Positions 1 through 6,916 of a stretch of 35,014 bases of DNA are shown here, piece by piece. The stretch is from Candidatus Methanomethylicaceae archaeon. Lineage in GTDB: Archaea; Thermoproteota; Methanomethylicia; Methanomethylicales; Methanomethylicaceae. Position numbers and translations under genes: made by a program. Position 1 is the stretch's first letter. The number at the start of each line of letters is the position of its first letter. The stretch spans positions 1 to 35,014 of the forward strand of contig JACTUC010000023.1 in the NCBI GenBank assembly GCA_015660995.1. Direction: 5' to 3'. Under the pieces are notes generated by a model, which was not told where the DNA came from, did not search any database, and saw nothing but the letters and a program-made list of their open reading frames with translations.

Positions 1-89
1 GGACTTAACCCCCACCACAATGGAGATGTCAACCGCAACTCCCACTTTTCTCTGATGTGTGCCAGCATGCACGCACTCAAGGTTCGTTG

Positions 90-124
90 GATAAAATTTA
101 ATCCCCAACCCAAACCCAAACCCA
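90..124 (+). repeat. Dispersed palindromic/CCCAAA element, copy A
   Basis: An AT-rich half-palindrome (TAAAATTTAATCCCC) is followed by a run of CCCAAA units. The same arrangement recurs near 850, 1250, 2050, 2870, 4215 and 33775, always in this strand orientation. This copy lies before the first complete gene, presumably behind a plus-strand gene that ends upstream of the window. The function is unknown; a 3'-end or processing signal is an inference from position. Confidence 0.7.
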
Positions 125-154
125 CGTAAAAAATGCAAATTAACTGCCCCGAGA

Positions 155-231
155 AATAGTTATCTAACAGTAACCATTCATTGAATAGTAATCGTTTATT
201 GGACTTTTTATCATCATTTATGATAACTATT
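155..231. promoter_or_regulatory. Promoter region with TATA-like box and 10-bp inverted repeat
   Basis: A perfect inverted repeat (AATAGTTATC at 155-164, GATAACTATT at 222-231) brackets the region just upstream of the gene at 251. A TATA-like TTTATGATAA at 217-226 lies about 26 nt before position 250, which would place transcription start almost on the ATG and give a leaderless mRNA, as is common in archaea. An operator role for the inverted repeat is inference. Confidence 0.4.
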
Positions 232-250
232 AAGTACAACTTACAGCATA

Positions 251-790
251 ATGCATTCTACTAGAGCGCCGAGGAAGGGCGCGATGATAAGAAGTACCCA
301 AAAATGGAGGTTGTTGGGAATGGAATTGTCTGAGGAACAGATGAAGTTTGTGGAACCTCTAACTATGACACTTGGTCTCATGTTAGCCAACTACAAAAAG
401 TTTGGTGATGAGGCGCTCAAAGTTGCCAGCGACTACTTCTATAATGTTGGCAAATCAACGGGAAAGAGTGCTAAGCAGAAGATGGGTATTACTGGAAGTG
501 ACGCCCACGCGCTAGCAGCTGTATTGAACGCTTTGCTGCCAGCATATGGAACAGAGGGCACAGTGAAAGTAGAGGGCAACAAAGTTATAATTGATGCCGC
601 CGGCTTCTGCCCAATGATGGAAGCTGTTAAAATCTTAAACGCCCCTTGGGAAACTGTGTGTAGAAACTGTTCTTGGCGGATCATGGAAGGGGCGGAGGCG
701 GCGGTGAACCCTAATATCAAACGCGAGATGCTGGAGTATAGGGCTCGGGGCGATAAGCGCTGCATAGAAGTAGTAACGGTTCCGAAGTAG
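251..790 (+). CDS. ATC-hydrolase/4VR-like cysteine-rich protein
   Basis: This 179-residue protein has a helical N-terminal half and a C-terminal half with four cysteines (C120, C137, C140, C171). The pattern CPMMEAV, PWETVCRNC and the terminal GDKRC-x-EVV resembles the L-2-amino-thiazoline-4-carboxylic acid hydrolase-like and related V4R-type small-molecule or metal-binding families of archaea. The role is not known; the cysteines could bind metal. The start at 251 fits a TATA-like box about 30 nt upstream, but the conserved part begins near residue 24 (ATG at 320), so a shorter protein is possible. It stands alone, followed by a dispersed repeat element. Family assignment is by motif memory only. 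Confidence 0.6.
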   Translation: MHSTRAPRKGAMIRSTQKWRLLGMELSEEQMKFVEPLTMTLGLMLANYKKFGDEALKVASDYFYNVGKSTGKSAKQKMGITGSDAHALAAVLNALLPAYGTEGTVKVEGNKVIIDAAGFCPMMEAVKILNAPWETVCRNCSWRIMEGAEAAVNPNIKREMLEYRARGDKRCIEVVTVPK

Positions 791-844
791 AAATCGGAAC
801 CTACCTAACTTTTTTATGGAACTTAGGACCTGTGGGTGTGTTTT

Positions 845-884
845 TGTGTGTGTGGGTGATTAAAATTTAATCCCCAAACCTCCC
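845..884 (+). repeat. Dispersed palindromic/CCCAAA element, copy B
   Basis: It lies about 60 nt behind the stop of the 251 gene. It contains the perfect 15-nt palindrome GATTAAAATTTAATC at 858-872, preceded by a GT-rich run and followed by CCCCAAACC. Same orientation as the other copies. Confidence 0.75.
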
Positions 885-942
885 AACTCATACTGCATAG
901 ATTTAAGGCGTCAAGCTCCAAATAATGAAGGATGTAATGTAA

Positions 943-1170
943 ATGAAGGCTGATGATAATAGAGACGAAAGAGCACGCGCGCTAAGGATTTTGGGCATAA
1001 TCGTTCTCGGCATTGGTTTGTTAGTAGCGGTTGGACAAACTTTCGGGATAAGTGATGGAATTTATTGGGGCAACCAAGCAGGCTTGTTAGGTAATTTGTG
1101 CTGGATCGCTATCGGAATGGCACTCGAGATCTTCGGCATAGGTCTAATTATCGTTGGCAACAGAAAATAA
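943..1170 (+). CDS. Small two-helix membrane protein
   Basis: This 75-residue protein starts with a charged, arginine-rich segment of about 15 residues, then has two hydrophobic helices (about residues 16-34 and 47-71) separated by a short polar loop. It ends in GNRK, so both termini probably face the cytoplasm. No known family is recognised. It starts at an ATG 152 nt behind the previous gene and is followed by another copy of the dispersed element, so it is probably its own transcription unit. The function is unknown. Confidence 0.55.
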   Translation: MKADDNRDERARALRILGIIVLGIGLLVAVGQTFGISDGIYWGNQAGLLGNLCWIAIGMALEIFGIGLIIVGNRK

Positions 1171-1235
1171 CGAGCGCCACAAGCACAACGAGCACCCACC
1201 TTATTTTTACAATCCAAATTTCTTTCATTACACAC

Positions 1236-1290
1236 GTGTGTGTGGGGGGGTTAAAGTCTAGTCCCCAAACCCAACCACACACACCCAAAC
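1236..1290 (+). repeat. Dispersed palindromic/CCCAAA element, copy C, with 10-bp arms
   Basis: Behind the 943 gene. The core TTAAAGTCTAGTCCCC is enclosed by perfect 10-bp inverted arms, GTGTGTGTGG at 1236-1245 and CCACACACAC at 1275-1284, so this copy could fold as one long hairpin. It ends in CCCAAACC. Confidence 0.75.
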
Positions 1291-1369
1291 CTGCTGCTGC
1301 CTATTGTTCGAAATCCTAGAACATGGCAAGCAGTATAAGCGAAAATCCAGTAAGTTTCTACTGAGCCCA

Positions 1370-2023
1370 ATGAAGACAATGGAGGCGGTGGTTGTAATAC
1401 TGGTAGTTGCCCTAGGCGTCTCCATCATTGCCAACTTTGCCCTCTACGCTTATTATACTGGAGGCACGACGAATCTGAATGAGACTTTTCCACTGAGTGG
1501 GTCCGCAACAGGTGCATCTGGCCTGAACCTCAGTATTGCATTGAATAGAGCATCTATTATGCCAGGACAGGGCATCGAGGTTACCATAAGCGAAACGAAT
1601 ACGCTGGGCACGGCGAACACAGTAAGCGTTGCTAGTGATTGGCAGTTTTCACCGTTGAGTGATAGCCCATGCGGGGTAGGCAGCTATCCAATGGGAATTG
1701 CAATTTGTCAGGGCTATTATACAGCCTCAGATATTTCCAGTGCCGAAGCCCTATGGGTTTATTCATACGGCGTGTATGCGTGCCCAATGCTTGAGCAGCT
1801 AATAGCTTCCTATACCTTCCAGCCTTTGAGCAACATGGCGAGCATAAACTCTGGTCCGCCATTCAATTCCTCCTACACCCAACCCATTAACGCTACATTG
1901 TCTGCAAACGGATACTGGGGCATGACGGCAAAAGACTTCCACAGTTTCTCGCCTGGCATTTATACAGTGGTAGGCGGCGATGAGTGGGGGCAGTTAGTCT
2001 TACTCCACTTCCTAGTCGTCTAG
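1370..2023 (+). CDS. Membrane-anchored extracellular protein, unknown
   Basis: One N-terminal transmembrane helix (MEAVVVILVVALGVSIIANF, starting a few residues after the chosen start) is followed by about 190 residues rich in Ser, Thr, Asn, Gly and Tyr with several N-x-S/T sequons. This is typical of an archaeal surface protein anchored by an uncleaved signal helix. The reading frame is open from an ATG at 1304, but the extra 22 residues are basic and overlap the preceding repeat region, so the ATG at 1370, directly before the helix, is preferred. Four cysteines in the outer part could form disulfides. No family is recognised. Confidence 0.6.
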   Translation: MKTMEAVVVILVVALGVSIIANFALYAYYTGGTTNLNETFPLSGSATGASGLNLSIALNRASIMPGQGIEVTISETNTLGTANTVSVASDWQFSPLSDSPCGVGSYPMGIAICQGYYTASDISSAEALWVYSYGVYACPMLEQLIASYTFQPLSNMASINSGPPFNSSYTQPINATLSANGYWGMTAKDFHSFSPGIYTVVGGDEWGQLVLLHFLVV

Positions 2024-2031
2024 CGATACCG

Positions 2032-2093
2032 ATCTGTGTGTGGTTAAATTTTAATCCCCAACCCAAAAACAGACTCTTGATTAAAATTTAATC
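2032..2093 (+). repeat. Dispersed palindromic element, copy D, double
   Basis: Directly behind the surface-protein gene. A copy of the element (GGTTAAATTTTAATCCCC then AACCCAAAAA) is followed within 25 nt by a second perfect 15-nt palindrome GATTAAAATTTAATC at 2079-2093, identical to the palindrome of copy B. Confidence 0.75.
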
Positions 2094-2194
2094 GCTCTCC
2101 TTCATTTTATTGCAGACAAAAACCGTTAATAGCTCACTGCTGAGAAACTATTACCATATATGAACTTCAATGCCTTGCTTCTGGCTATCATTAC

Positions 2195-2800
2195 TTGCTT
2201 CTCAACATTGTTAGGCGGAATAGCGCGCGCGGGGAGGCGGTAGCCATCAACGGACGTGACCTTCTGATGACTGGGGCACTACAGGTAGTCAAGACACTGA
2301 GGCTCTTCAGGTTTCAAAGCATCATTGGGACTACGCGTCCCTTCGGTGACTATTTCAGGGGTTTTGACAAAGTTGAGGCTGTTCGCAGAATTTTCGGTGA
2401 CAAGACTGAGCAGGTGCTTCGCGATTTGAAAGTTGAGTTCATTTGGGCAGGCGGCTACATGGGAGTTAACAGCGTAAACGGGCATCTCATGGTCAGTCCC
2501 AAGTACCTGAACAAAGGTGACAAAACAGACATCTATCTGGACGTAATCCACGAACTCGTTCACGTTAGGCAGTTCATGGAGGGCAGAGATCTGTTTGACA
2601 GCCGTTATAGCTACACTGAAAGACCGACTGAGATTGAAGCCTATCGCCACGCTGTTGAGGAAGCGAGGAGACTGGGTCTTAGTGACGCAAGAATATGCGA
2701 GTATCTCAAGACCGAGTGGATGAGCGGGAAAGAGTTGGAGCAACTCGCATCAGCCGTGAATGTTCACTGTAAACAAGTACAGAAACATGCAAAAAAATAG
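2195..2800 (+). CDS. HExxH zinc metallopeptidase-like protein
   Basis: The HELVH motif (H119, E120, H123 in the long form) lies in a predicted helix and is followed about 25 residues later by ERPTEIEAYRHA, whose glutamates could supply the third zinc ligand. This is the usual zincin arrangement. No transmembrane segment is visible, so it is probably cytoplasmic. The substrate is unknown. The longest frame opens with TTG at 2195; an ATG at 2267 is an equally plausible start and leaves the catalytic region intact. A TATA-like ATATAT near 2155-2160 favours the upstream start. It stands alone between two dispersed elements. Confidence 0.6.
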   Translation: MLLNIVRRNSARGEAVAINGRDLLMTGALQVVKTLRLFRFQSIIGTTRPFGDYFRGFDKVEAVRRIFGDKTEQVLRDLKVEFIWAGGYMGVNSVNGHLMVSPKYLNKGDKTDIYLDVIHELVHVRQFMEGRDLFDSRYSYTERPTEIEAYRHAVEEARRLGLSDARICEYLKTEWMSGKELEQLASAVNVHCKQVQKHAKK

Positions 2801-2859
2801 CACTTGCAAACCAGATTCTTAGCTGATTTTTCAATTACAGCAACTAGCACGCGCTAGGT

Positions 2860-2899
2860 TATGTGTGGGGATTAAATTTCAGCCCCAAACCCAAACCCC
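2860..2899 (+). repeat. Dispersed palindromic/CCCAAA element, copy E
   Basis: Behind the metallopeptidase gene. GTGTGGGGATTAAATTTCAGCCCC gives a GGGG/CCCC stem, followed by two CCCAAA units. Same orientation as the other copies. Confidence 0.7.
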
Positions 2900-2935
2900 T
2901 CCATAGCCTTATCCATAGTATTATCCATAGTTCGA
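2900..2935 (+). repeat. Triple 12-bp direct repeat before the MFS gene
   Basis: TCCATAG occurs at 2900, 2912 and 2924, exactly 12 bp apart. The last copy ends 12 nt before the ATG of the transporter gene. The spacing and position suggest a regulator-binding site or a 5'-leader element; this is inferred. Confidence 0.55.
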
Positions 2936-2942
2936 TTCTATA

Positions 2943-4184
2943 ATGGATTATCTCGCGCGAGGATCAGGTATGCAAGATACATCGGGAGAAAGCAATGGTC
3001 ACCTGAAGGGCATCCCGCGAAACGTACTGCTGATGATAATTGCCCTTTCGGTAAACGGCTTTGGCATCGGCTACCTGTTCATCTACATACCCGCTTACCT
3101 CCCGCAGATCGGGGTGCCGTCTGCGACCGTAGGGCTCCTCCTCGGGGTGGAGGGCCTTACCATGGCGATCATGGCAATACCCTTCGGCATGCTTTCAGAC
3201 CGCAAGGGAAGGAAACGCCTGCTCATTATAGGCTCCTTTGGTCCTGTGCCCATGTTCTTCGTCTTCGCACTGACCATTGACCCAGTTGCGATGACGCTGG
3301 CTGCTGCACTCGGAGGGATCTTCGAGGGGATCTACCTGGCCACGGTGAATGCCCTGATCGCCGACCAGACCGCCCTCAAGTACAGGGACACCGCCTTCAC
3401 CCTCTCCTTCATAGTGGGGGGGACGGGCATGGCCTTGGGGACAGCCCTGCCTTTCTTCATACCGGAACTGAGCGGAATCCTTGGAATCAATAGCGCGGCG
3501 CTCCACACGGACCTTCTGTACTTGCTGGGCTTCATAAGCCTCTTGATCCCCTTCGCCCTCTATTTCATACTGAAGGGGGTGAAGGAGACGATCAGACCTG
3601 CGACGATCCCGTGGAGGGGGAAGAGCATCCGAACTCTCCTGAAGTTCTCAGGCATAAACGCAATAATAGGCCTGGGAGCGGGGTTCATAATACCCCTCAT
3701 CCCAACTTGGCTTCTCTACAAGTTTGCCATCCCGGATTCTATAAGCGGGCCCATATTGGCCATATCAACCACCACCATAGGTCTTGCTGCTGCCTTCAGC
3801 CCCATGCTCGCCAGGAAGATAGGCACGGTCAGGGCAGTCGTGCTGACCCAGGGGCTTTCACTGGCATTCATGGTCGCCCTGGCTTTCGTGGGGAACTTCA
3901 TCACCGCAGCGGTCATATATGTCATAAGGACCGGCCTGATGAACATGGCTCAGCCGCTCCTCGACTCCTACCTTATGGGGATCGTGGACAAGGATCAGCG
4001 GGGGTTTGCCAGCTCACTCAATTCGGTCATATGGAGGGTTCCCAACAGCGTGACGACCATCGCTGGCGGGATCATACTGGGCTCGGGCAACTATGATCTT
4101 CCCTTCCTTCTGGCTGGGGGATGCTATATCGTGGGGATATCGCTCTTCTACGCGACCTTTAGGAACATCAAACCATCAGAATAA
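2943..4184 (+). CDS. MFS transporter
   Basis: This 413-residue polytopic membrane protein has about 12 hydrophobic helices, the usual Major Facilitator size. The classic motif A (GMLSDRKGRKR, residues 82-92) sits between helices 2 and 3, and a weaker counterpart (ARKIGTVRA) lies in the second half, as expected from the internal duplication. It would exchange a small solute or drug across the membrane using an ion gradient; the substrate cannot be read from sequence. An ATG nine codons downstream is an alternative start. It is monocistronic by context, with a repeat array before it and a repeat plus hairpin behind it. Confidence 0.9.
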   Translation: MDYLARGSGMQDTSGESNGHLKGIPRNVLLMIIALSVNGFGIGYLFIYIPAYLPQIGVPSATVGLLLGVEGLTMAIMAIPFGMLSDRKGRKRLLIIGSFGPVPMFFVFALTIDPVAMTLAAALGGIFEGIYLATVNALIADQTALKYRDTAFTLSFIVGGTGMALGTALPFFIPELSGILGINSAALHTDLLYLLGFISLLIPFALYFILKGVKETIRPATIPWRGKSIRTLLKFSGINAIIGLGAGFIIPLIPTWLLYKFAIPDSISGPILAISTTTIGLAAAFSPMLARKIGTVRAVVLTQGLSLAFMVALAFVGNFITAAVIYVIRTGLMNMAQPLLDSYLMGIVDKDQRGFASSLNSVIWRVPNSVTTIAGGIILGSGNYDLPFLLAGGCYIVGISLFYATFRNIKPSE

Positions 4185-4205
4185 TTAACCAAGTTGCAGG
4201 ACTTT

Positions 4206-4272
4206 TGGTTTGGGGGGTAAATCTTAATCCCTAAGTCCAAAGGCAAAGACATGGCCCAGAAGACCTTTATCG
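4206..4272 (+). repeat. Dispersed element, copy F, with 27-nt extension
   Basis: Behind the MFS gene. A degenerate core (GGGGTAAATCTTAATCCC) leads into a 27-nt segment at 4246-4272 that begins AAGACATGGCCCAGAAG and recurs without change at 33813-33839 behind copy G. An open frame begins within it but is not supported as a gene. Confidence 0.7.
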
Positions 4273-4279
4273 CAATAGA

Positions 4280-4313
4280 AAAAATACATCAATGGGGTAA
4301 TAGGTGTATTTTT
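4280..4313. terminator. Hairpin between convergent genes
   Basis: AAAAATACA at 4280-4288 and TGTATTTTT at 4305-4313 form a 9-bp inverted repeat with a 16-nt loop. It gives a T-run on either strand and lies between the convergent MFS gene and phosphohistidine-domain gene, so a two-way terminator is likely. Confidence 0.5.
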
Positions 4314-4349
4314 GATGGTGTGCCAGGTGGGGGGCCTCGGCATTATTGC

Positions 4350-4700
4350 TTATTCTATCAGCAAGAGTTCCCCATTTTTGCCTTCGCTTGGGCGGATTTG
4401 AACCTTCTTTTTGTGGATGTTCTCAAGGGTTTTCATCTTCGTCCCCATCAGAGCGGGGATGGAGAACTCCCTGGTCACAATTGCCAGATGAGATCCCAGA
4501 CCCCCTGACATGCAGACTACCCCTGCCAGCTTTGGCAGGATCGGGCCAAGGGTCGTTATTCCCGCATCATCTACCATGACGATCTTGCCGCTTGCCCCTT
4601 CCTTCCAGAGGGTGATCACATCCTGTACCGATTTGATGATTCGCAATTCACCCTCGGCAGAGAGGTTGAGAGTGATCAGGCCTTCCCCAATTCTCTTCAT
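4350..4700 (-). CDS. Stand-alone PEP-utilising (phosphohistidine swivelling) domain
   Basis: The protein is essentially one PEP-utiliser mobile domain. GGLGSHLAIVTREFSIPALMGT matches the GG-x-x-SH-x-AIVARE-x-GIPA signature of PEP synthase and related enzymes, with the phospho-accepting histidine at residue 71 of this form. No ATP-grasp or PEP-binding domain is encoded beside it. The frame is open to an ATG at 4853, but that would overlap the divergent gene at 4818 by 36 nt. The ATG at 4700 lies about 12 nt beyond the start predicted from a TATA box at 4736-4743 and leaves a complete domain, so it is preferred. It may shuttle phosphate with a partner encoded elsewhere. Confidence 0.7.
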   Translation of the reverse strand: MKRIGEGLITLNLSAEGELRIIKSVQDVITLWKEGASGKIVMVDDAGITTLGPILPKLAGVVCMSGGLGSHLAIVTREFSIPALMGTKMKTLENIHKKKVQIRPSEGKNGELLLIE

Positions 4701-4735
4701 GCCCAACACATTGGCATAGGGTTTGATGGATGGTC

Positions 4736-4743
4736 TATAAATA
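4736..4743. promoter_or_regulatory. Shared TATA box in a divergent promoter
   Basis: TATAAATA reads as a good TATA box on the plus strand and as TTTATA on the minus strand. It lies between the two divergent starts (4700 minus, 4818 plus). Confidence 0.45.
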
Positions 4744-4817
4744 GAGTAAGGTGAGCCAAGGCGTACCAAATCTTTTATGCTTTCAGAATCAGATGTTTCT
4801 TTCAATGGGGCCAGACC

Positions 4818-5999
4818 ATGAATGTCTCCGAAATAAACGTTCAGATTTCTCACCTAAGCAAAGTATTTTCAGCCATTGTCCAGGAGAGGAGCCTCCTGGA
4901 GTCCAAGCTGTTTCCAGTTAATGCCTACATATGCGTTGGGTTCTACCAGACCTACGATCAACTCTACAACGTAATGAAACAGGTCTGGGACAGGATCTCG
5001 CCAGAGGACCTGGCAAGGAAAAGCAAGACCCTCCTCTCCCCTGTGCAGGCCTTGTCCATCTCCTACCTTTGGCTCTACTATTCCCTTGCCCGGATGGGCG
5101 AGATCTACAACAAGTGCGGGAGCGACGCGTCAAAGGAGCCGGCAGACAAGAGGGAGCAGTGGCAGTATATGCTCGAGAATTGGTACAGGCTTGCGACCAA
5201 CTATTTCAGTTCAGGCAAACCTACGGTGGCGGCATCGGGCGCTACAAATCTGGCCTTCGATGACAAGTCCTTGGGATGGCTCAAGGACCACCTGCAGCCC
5301 GTGACCCAGGACCAGGTTGTAAAAACCAGGCGCGCCATCGGTTCCGTCGACCTCTACGCATTCCTAGATGAGTGCGAGGCTCGGGCGAAGATCGTCGACC
5401 ACGGGCCTTACCCATTTGGAAATGGCGAGATACTTGTGGTCTCCGAGTACACAAACCTCTATGACGGCCGCGGCAGGCTGTGGCTGCCATGGTCAGCTAC
5501 CGAGGCAAAATTGCCCTCCTCGTCCTTGGGGGTTGCAATGACGATAAAGGGCGCCAAGGCCACCTTCAACGACATCGGCACAATGAATATCGAGCCTGGC
5601 AATTACTTCGACCGCGTAACTGGAATGGCAGCCTACACGAGAAGCGGGGATAACATTGTCCCTGTCGGCATCGACGAGCTGCCAGCCTATGGGGAGGCTG
5701 CGACCAACGCCCAGGGCGAACTATACATCAAATTCGCTGGCATGGACCGTAGGCAGCTGCTGCTTGCTGGGGCTGAAGCCTACTGGCGGGGGTTCGCCAG
5801 GTTCACGGATCAAGTCGGCATTACGGAGAACGTAGACTGGAAGGTCTCCCAGAAAGTGCTGGACGAACACCTCGAATATTTCATGAAACACAATGAGGAC
5901 CCCGCATTTACCAGGCTGAAGCTGAAGGTGTTGAAGTCCAAGGCGCTCCCATTCCTCAAGGAGAAGGATCCGGTACTTTACCTGCTGCCAGAACGGTAA
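4818..5999 (+). CDS. Unknown protein, first gene of a two-gene operon
   Basis: This 393-residue soluble protein matches no family I recognise. The N-terminal 150 residues look helical, with many Tyr, Trp and Leu. The C-terminal half (from about residue 195) is richer in Gly, Asp and beta-type patterns, ending in a helical lysine-rich tail. There is no signal peptide or membrane helix. The next gene begins 22 nt downstream on the same strand and encodes a lipocalin-like protein, so the two probably act together, perhaps on a hydrophobic metabolite; that is an inference. Codon choice is G+C-rich like the MFS gene, which suggests resident DNA. Confidence 0.7.
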   Translation: MNVSEINVQISHLSKVFSAIVQERSLLESKLFPVNAYICVGFYQTYDQLYNVMKQVWDRISPEDLARKSKTLLSPVQALSISYLWLYYSLARMGEIYNKCGSDASKEPADKREQWQYMLENWYRLATNYFSSGKPTVAASGATNLAFDDKSLGWLKDHLQPVTQDQVVKTRRAIGSVDLYAFLDECEARAKIVDHGPYPFGNGEILVVSEYTNLYDGRGRLWLPWSATEAKLPSSSLGVAMTIKGAKATFNDIGTMNIEPGNYFDRVTGMAAYTRSGDNIVPVGIDELPAYGEAATNAQGELYIKFAGMDRRQLLLAGAEAYWRGFARFTDQVGITENVDWKVSQKVLDEHLEYFMKHNEDPAFTRLKLKVLKSKALPFLKEKDPVLYLLPER

Positions 6000-6021
6000 T
6001 CAGCCAAAGGAGCGTCCGCCC

Positions 6022-6912
6022 ATGAGGCTCAACGATTCCGACGATTCCCCCCACAGACCATCCGATAACCCAGACTGGCGGGAGAGTTACTACTTCAACT
6101 TTGTAGATCCCGCAAAGGGCATATCGGGTTTTACGACCATAGGGGTCCTGCCAAAGGTGAACATGAGGGAGTTCGTCTTCGTCCTCTTTCACGGGGACAA
6201 GCGCGAGGTCTACTATGTGGAAAGCCGAAAGAAGTTTCAGCATAATTCGCTCAAATCCCTCTCGGACGGCCATCTCTCCTACGAGCTGGTGGAGCCGCTC
6301 ATGGAGTGGAGGATCAGGTTCGCTATCGACAAAATGGGCGCTGACATAAACTGGAAGGGGAGGTTCCCGGTCTACAACTTTGGAGGCGGGAGCATGACCT
6401 CCTGGAGCGATCACTTCGAGCAGTCGGGCCGCATCTCTGGATTCGTCAGTGTCCCGGGAGGGAGGATGGTGAAGATCGAGGGGATGGGGCAGCGGGACAA
6501 GAGCTGGGGTCCCCGCGACTGGCACATTGAGAGCTGGTTCGCGCTCCACGCCCAGTTCGATTCCCTTTCCATAGCCCTCAGGCGTGATATCGTCGAGGGG
6601 GTGGTCCATGTCTCGGGAGCCATATCCAGCCCGGAAAAGCATGTAGCCATAGCGAAGGTGGACCTGGAGACCGAGTTTGCAGGAGCGGAGACGAAGATAC
6701 CAGTCCGCGCTACGACCCGAATCCATGGAGTTGATAGGAGCTGCTACACGTTGCACTCCTCGCTGATCTCTCCCACCAGCTTTGTCAGGTTTGCGAGACC
6801 ATTCCCGGGCGGGAGCACCGAATTATTCGAGGATATGGCCATCCATGAATGCGAGGAGACTGGAGAGAAAGGGACAGGGCTAATCGAGTGGCTCTTCACC
6901 CACACGGGGTAA
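6022..6912 (+). CDS. CrtC/AttH-like lipocalin-fold protein (DUF7064/7065 type)
   Basis: This 296-residue protein carries the motif GMGQRDKSWGPRDW (from about residue 154), typical of the AttH/hydroxyneurosporene-synthase-like superfamily, whose members have two lipocalin-like beta-barrels and act on or bind lipids and isoprenoids. The surrounding sequence is rich in alternating beta patterns, as expected. No catalytic assignment can be made. It follows the 4818 gene by 22 nt with a purine-rich CAAAGGAG leader. Its stop codon is only four bases from the stop of the convergent tnpB-like gene. Confidence 0.7.
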   Translation: MRLNDSDDSPHRPSDNPDWRESYYFNFVDPAKGISGFTTIGVLPKVNMREFVFVLFHGDKREVYYVESRKKFQHNSLKSLSDGHLSYELVEPLMEWRIRFAIDKMGADINWKGRFPVYNFGGGSMTSWSDHFEQSGRISGFVSVPGGRMVKIEGMGQRDKSWGPRDWHIESWFALHAQFDSLSIALRRDIVEGVVHVSGAISSPEKHVAIAKVDLETEFAGAETKIPVRATTRIHGVDRSCYTLHSSLISPTSFVRFARPFPGGSTELFEDMAIHECEETGEKGTGLIEWLFTHTG

Positions 6913-6916
6913 ACTC

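Noticed and set aside
4251-4508. 85-codon frame starting MAQKTFI inside the dispersed element
   Set aside because: Its first codons come from a repeat that also occurs at 33818, where the frame ends almost at once, and the rest is antisense to the phosphohistidine-domain gene.
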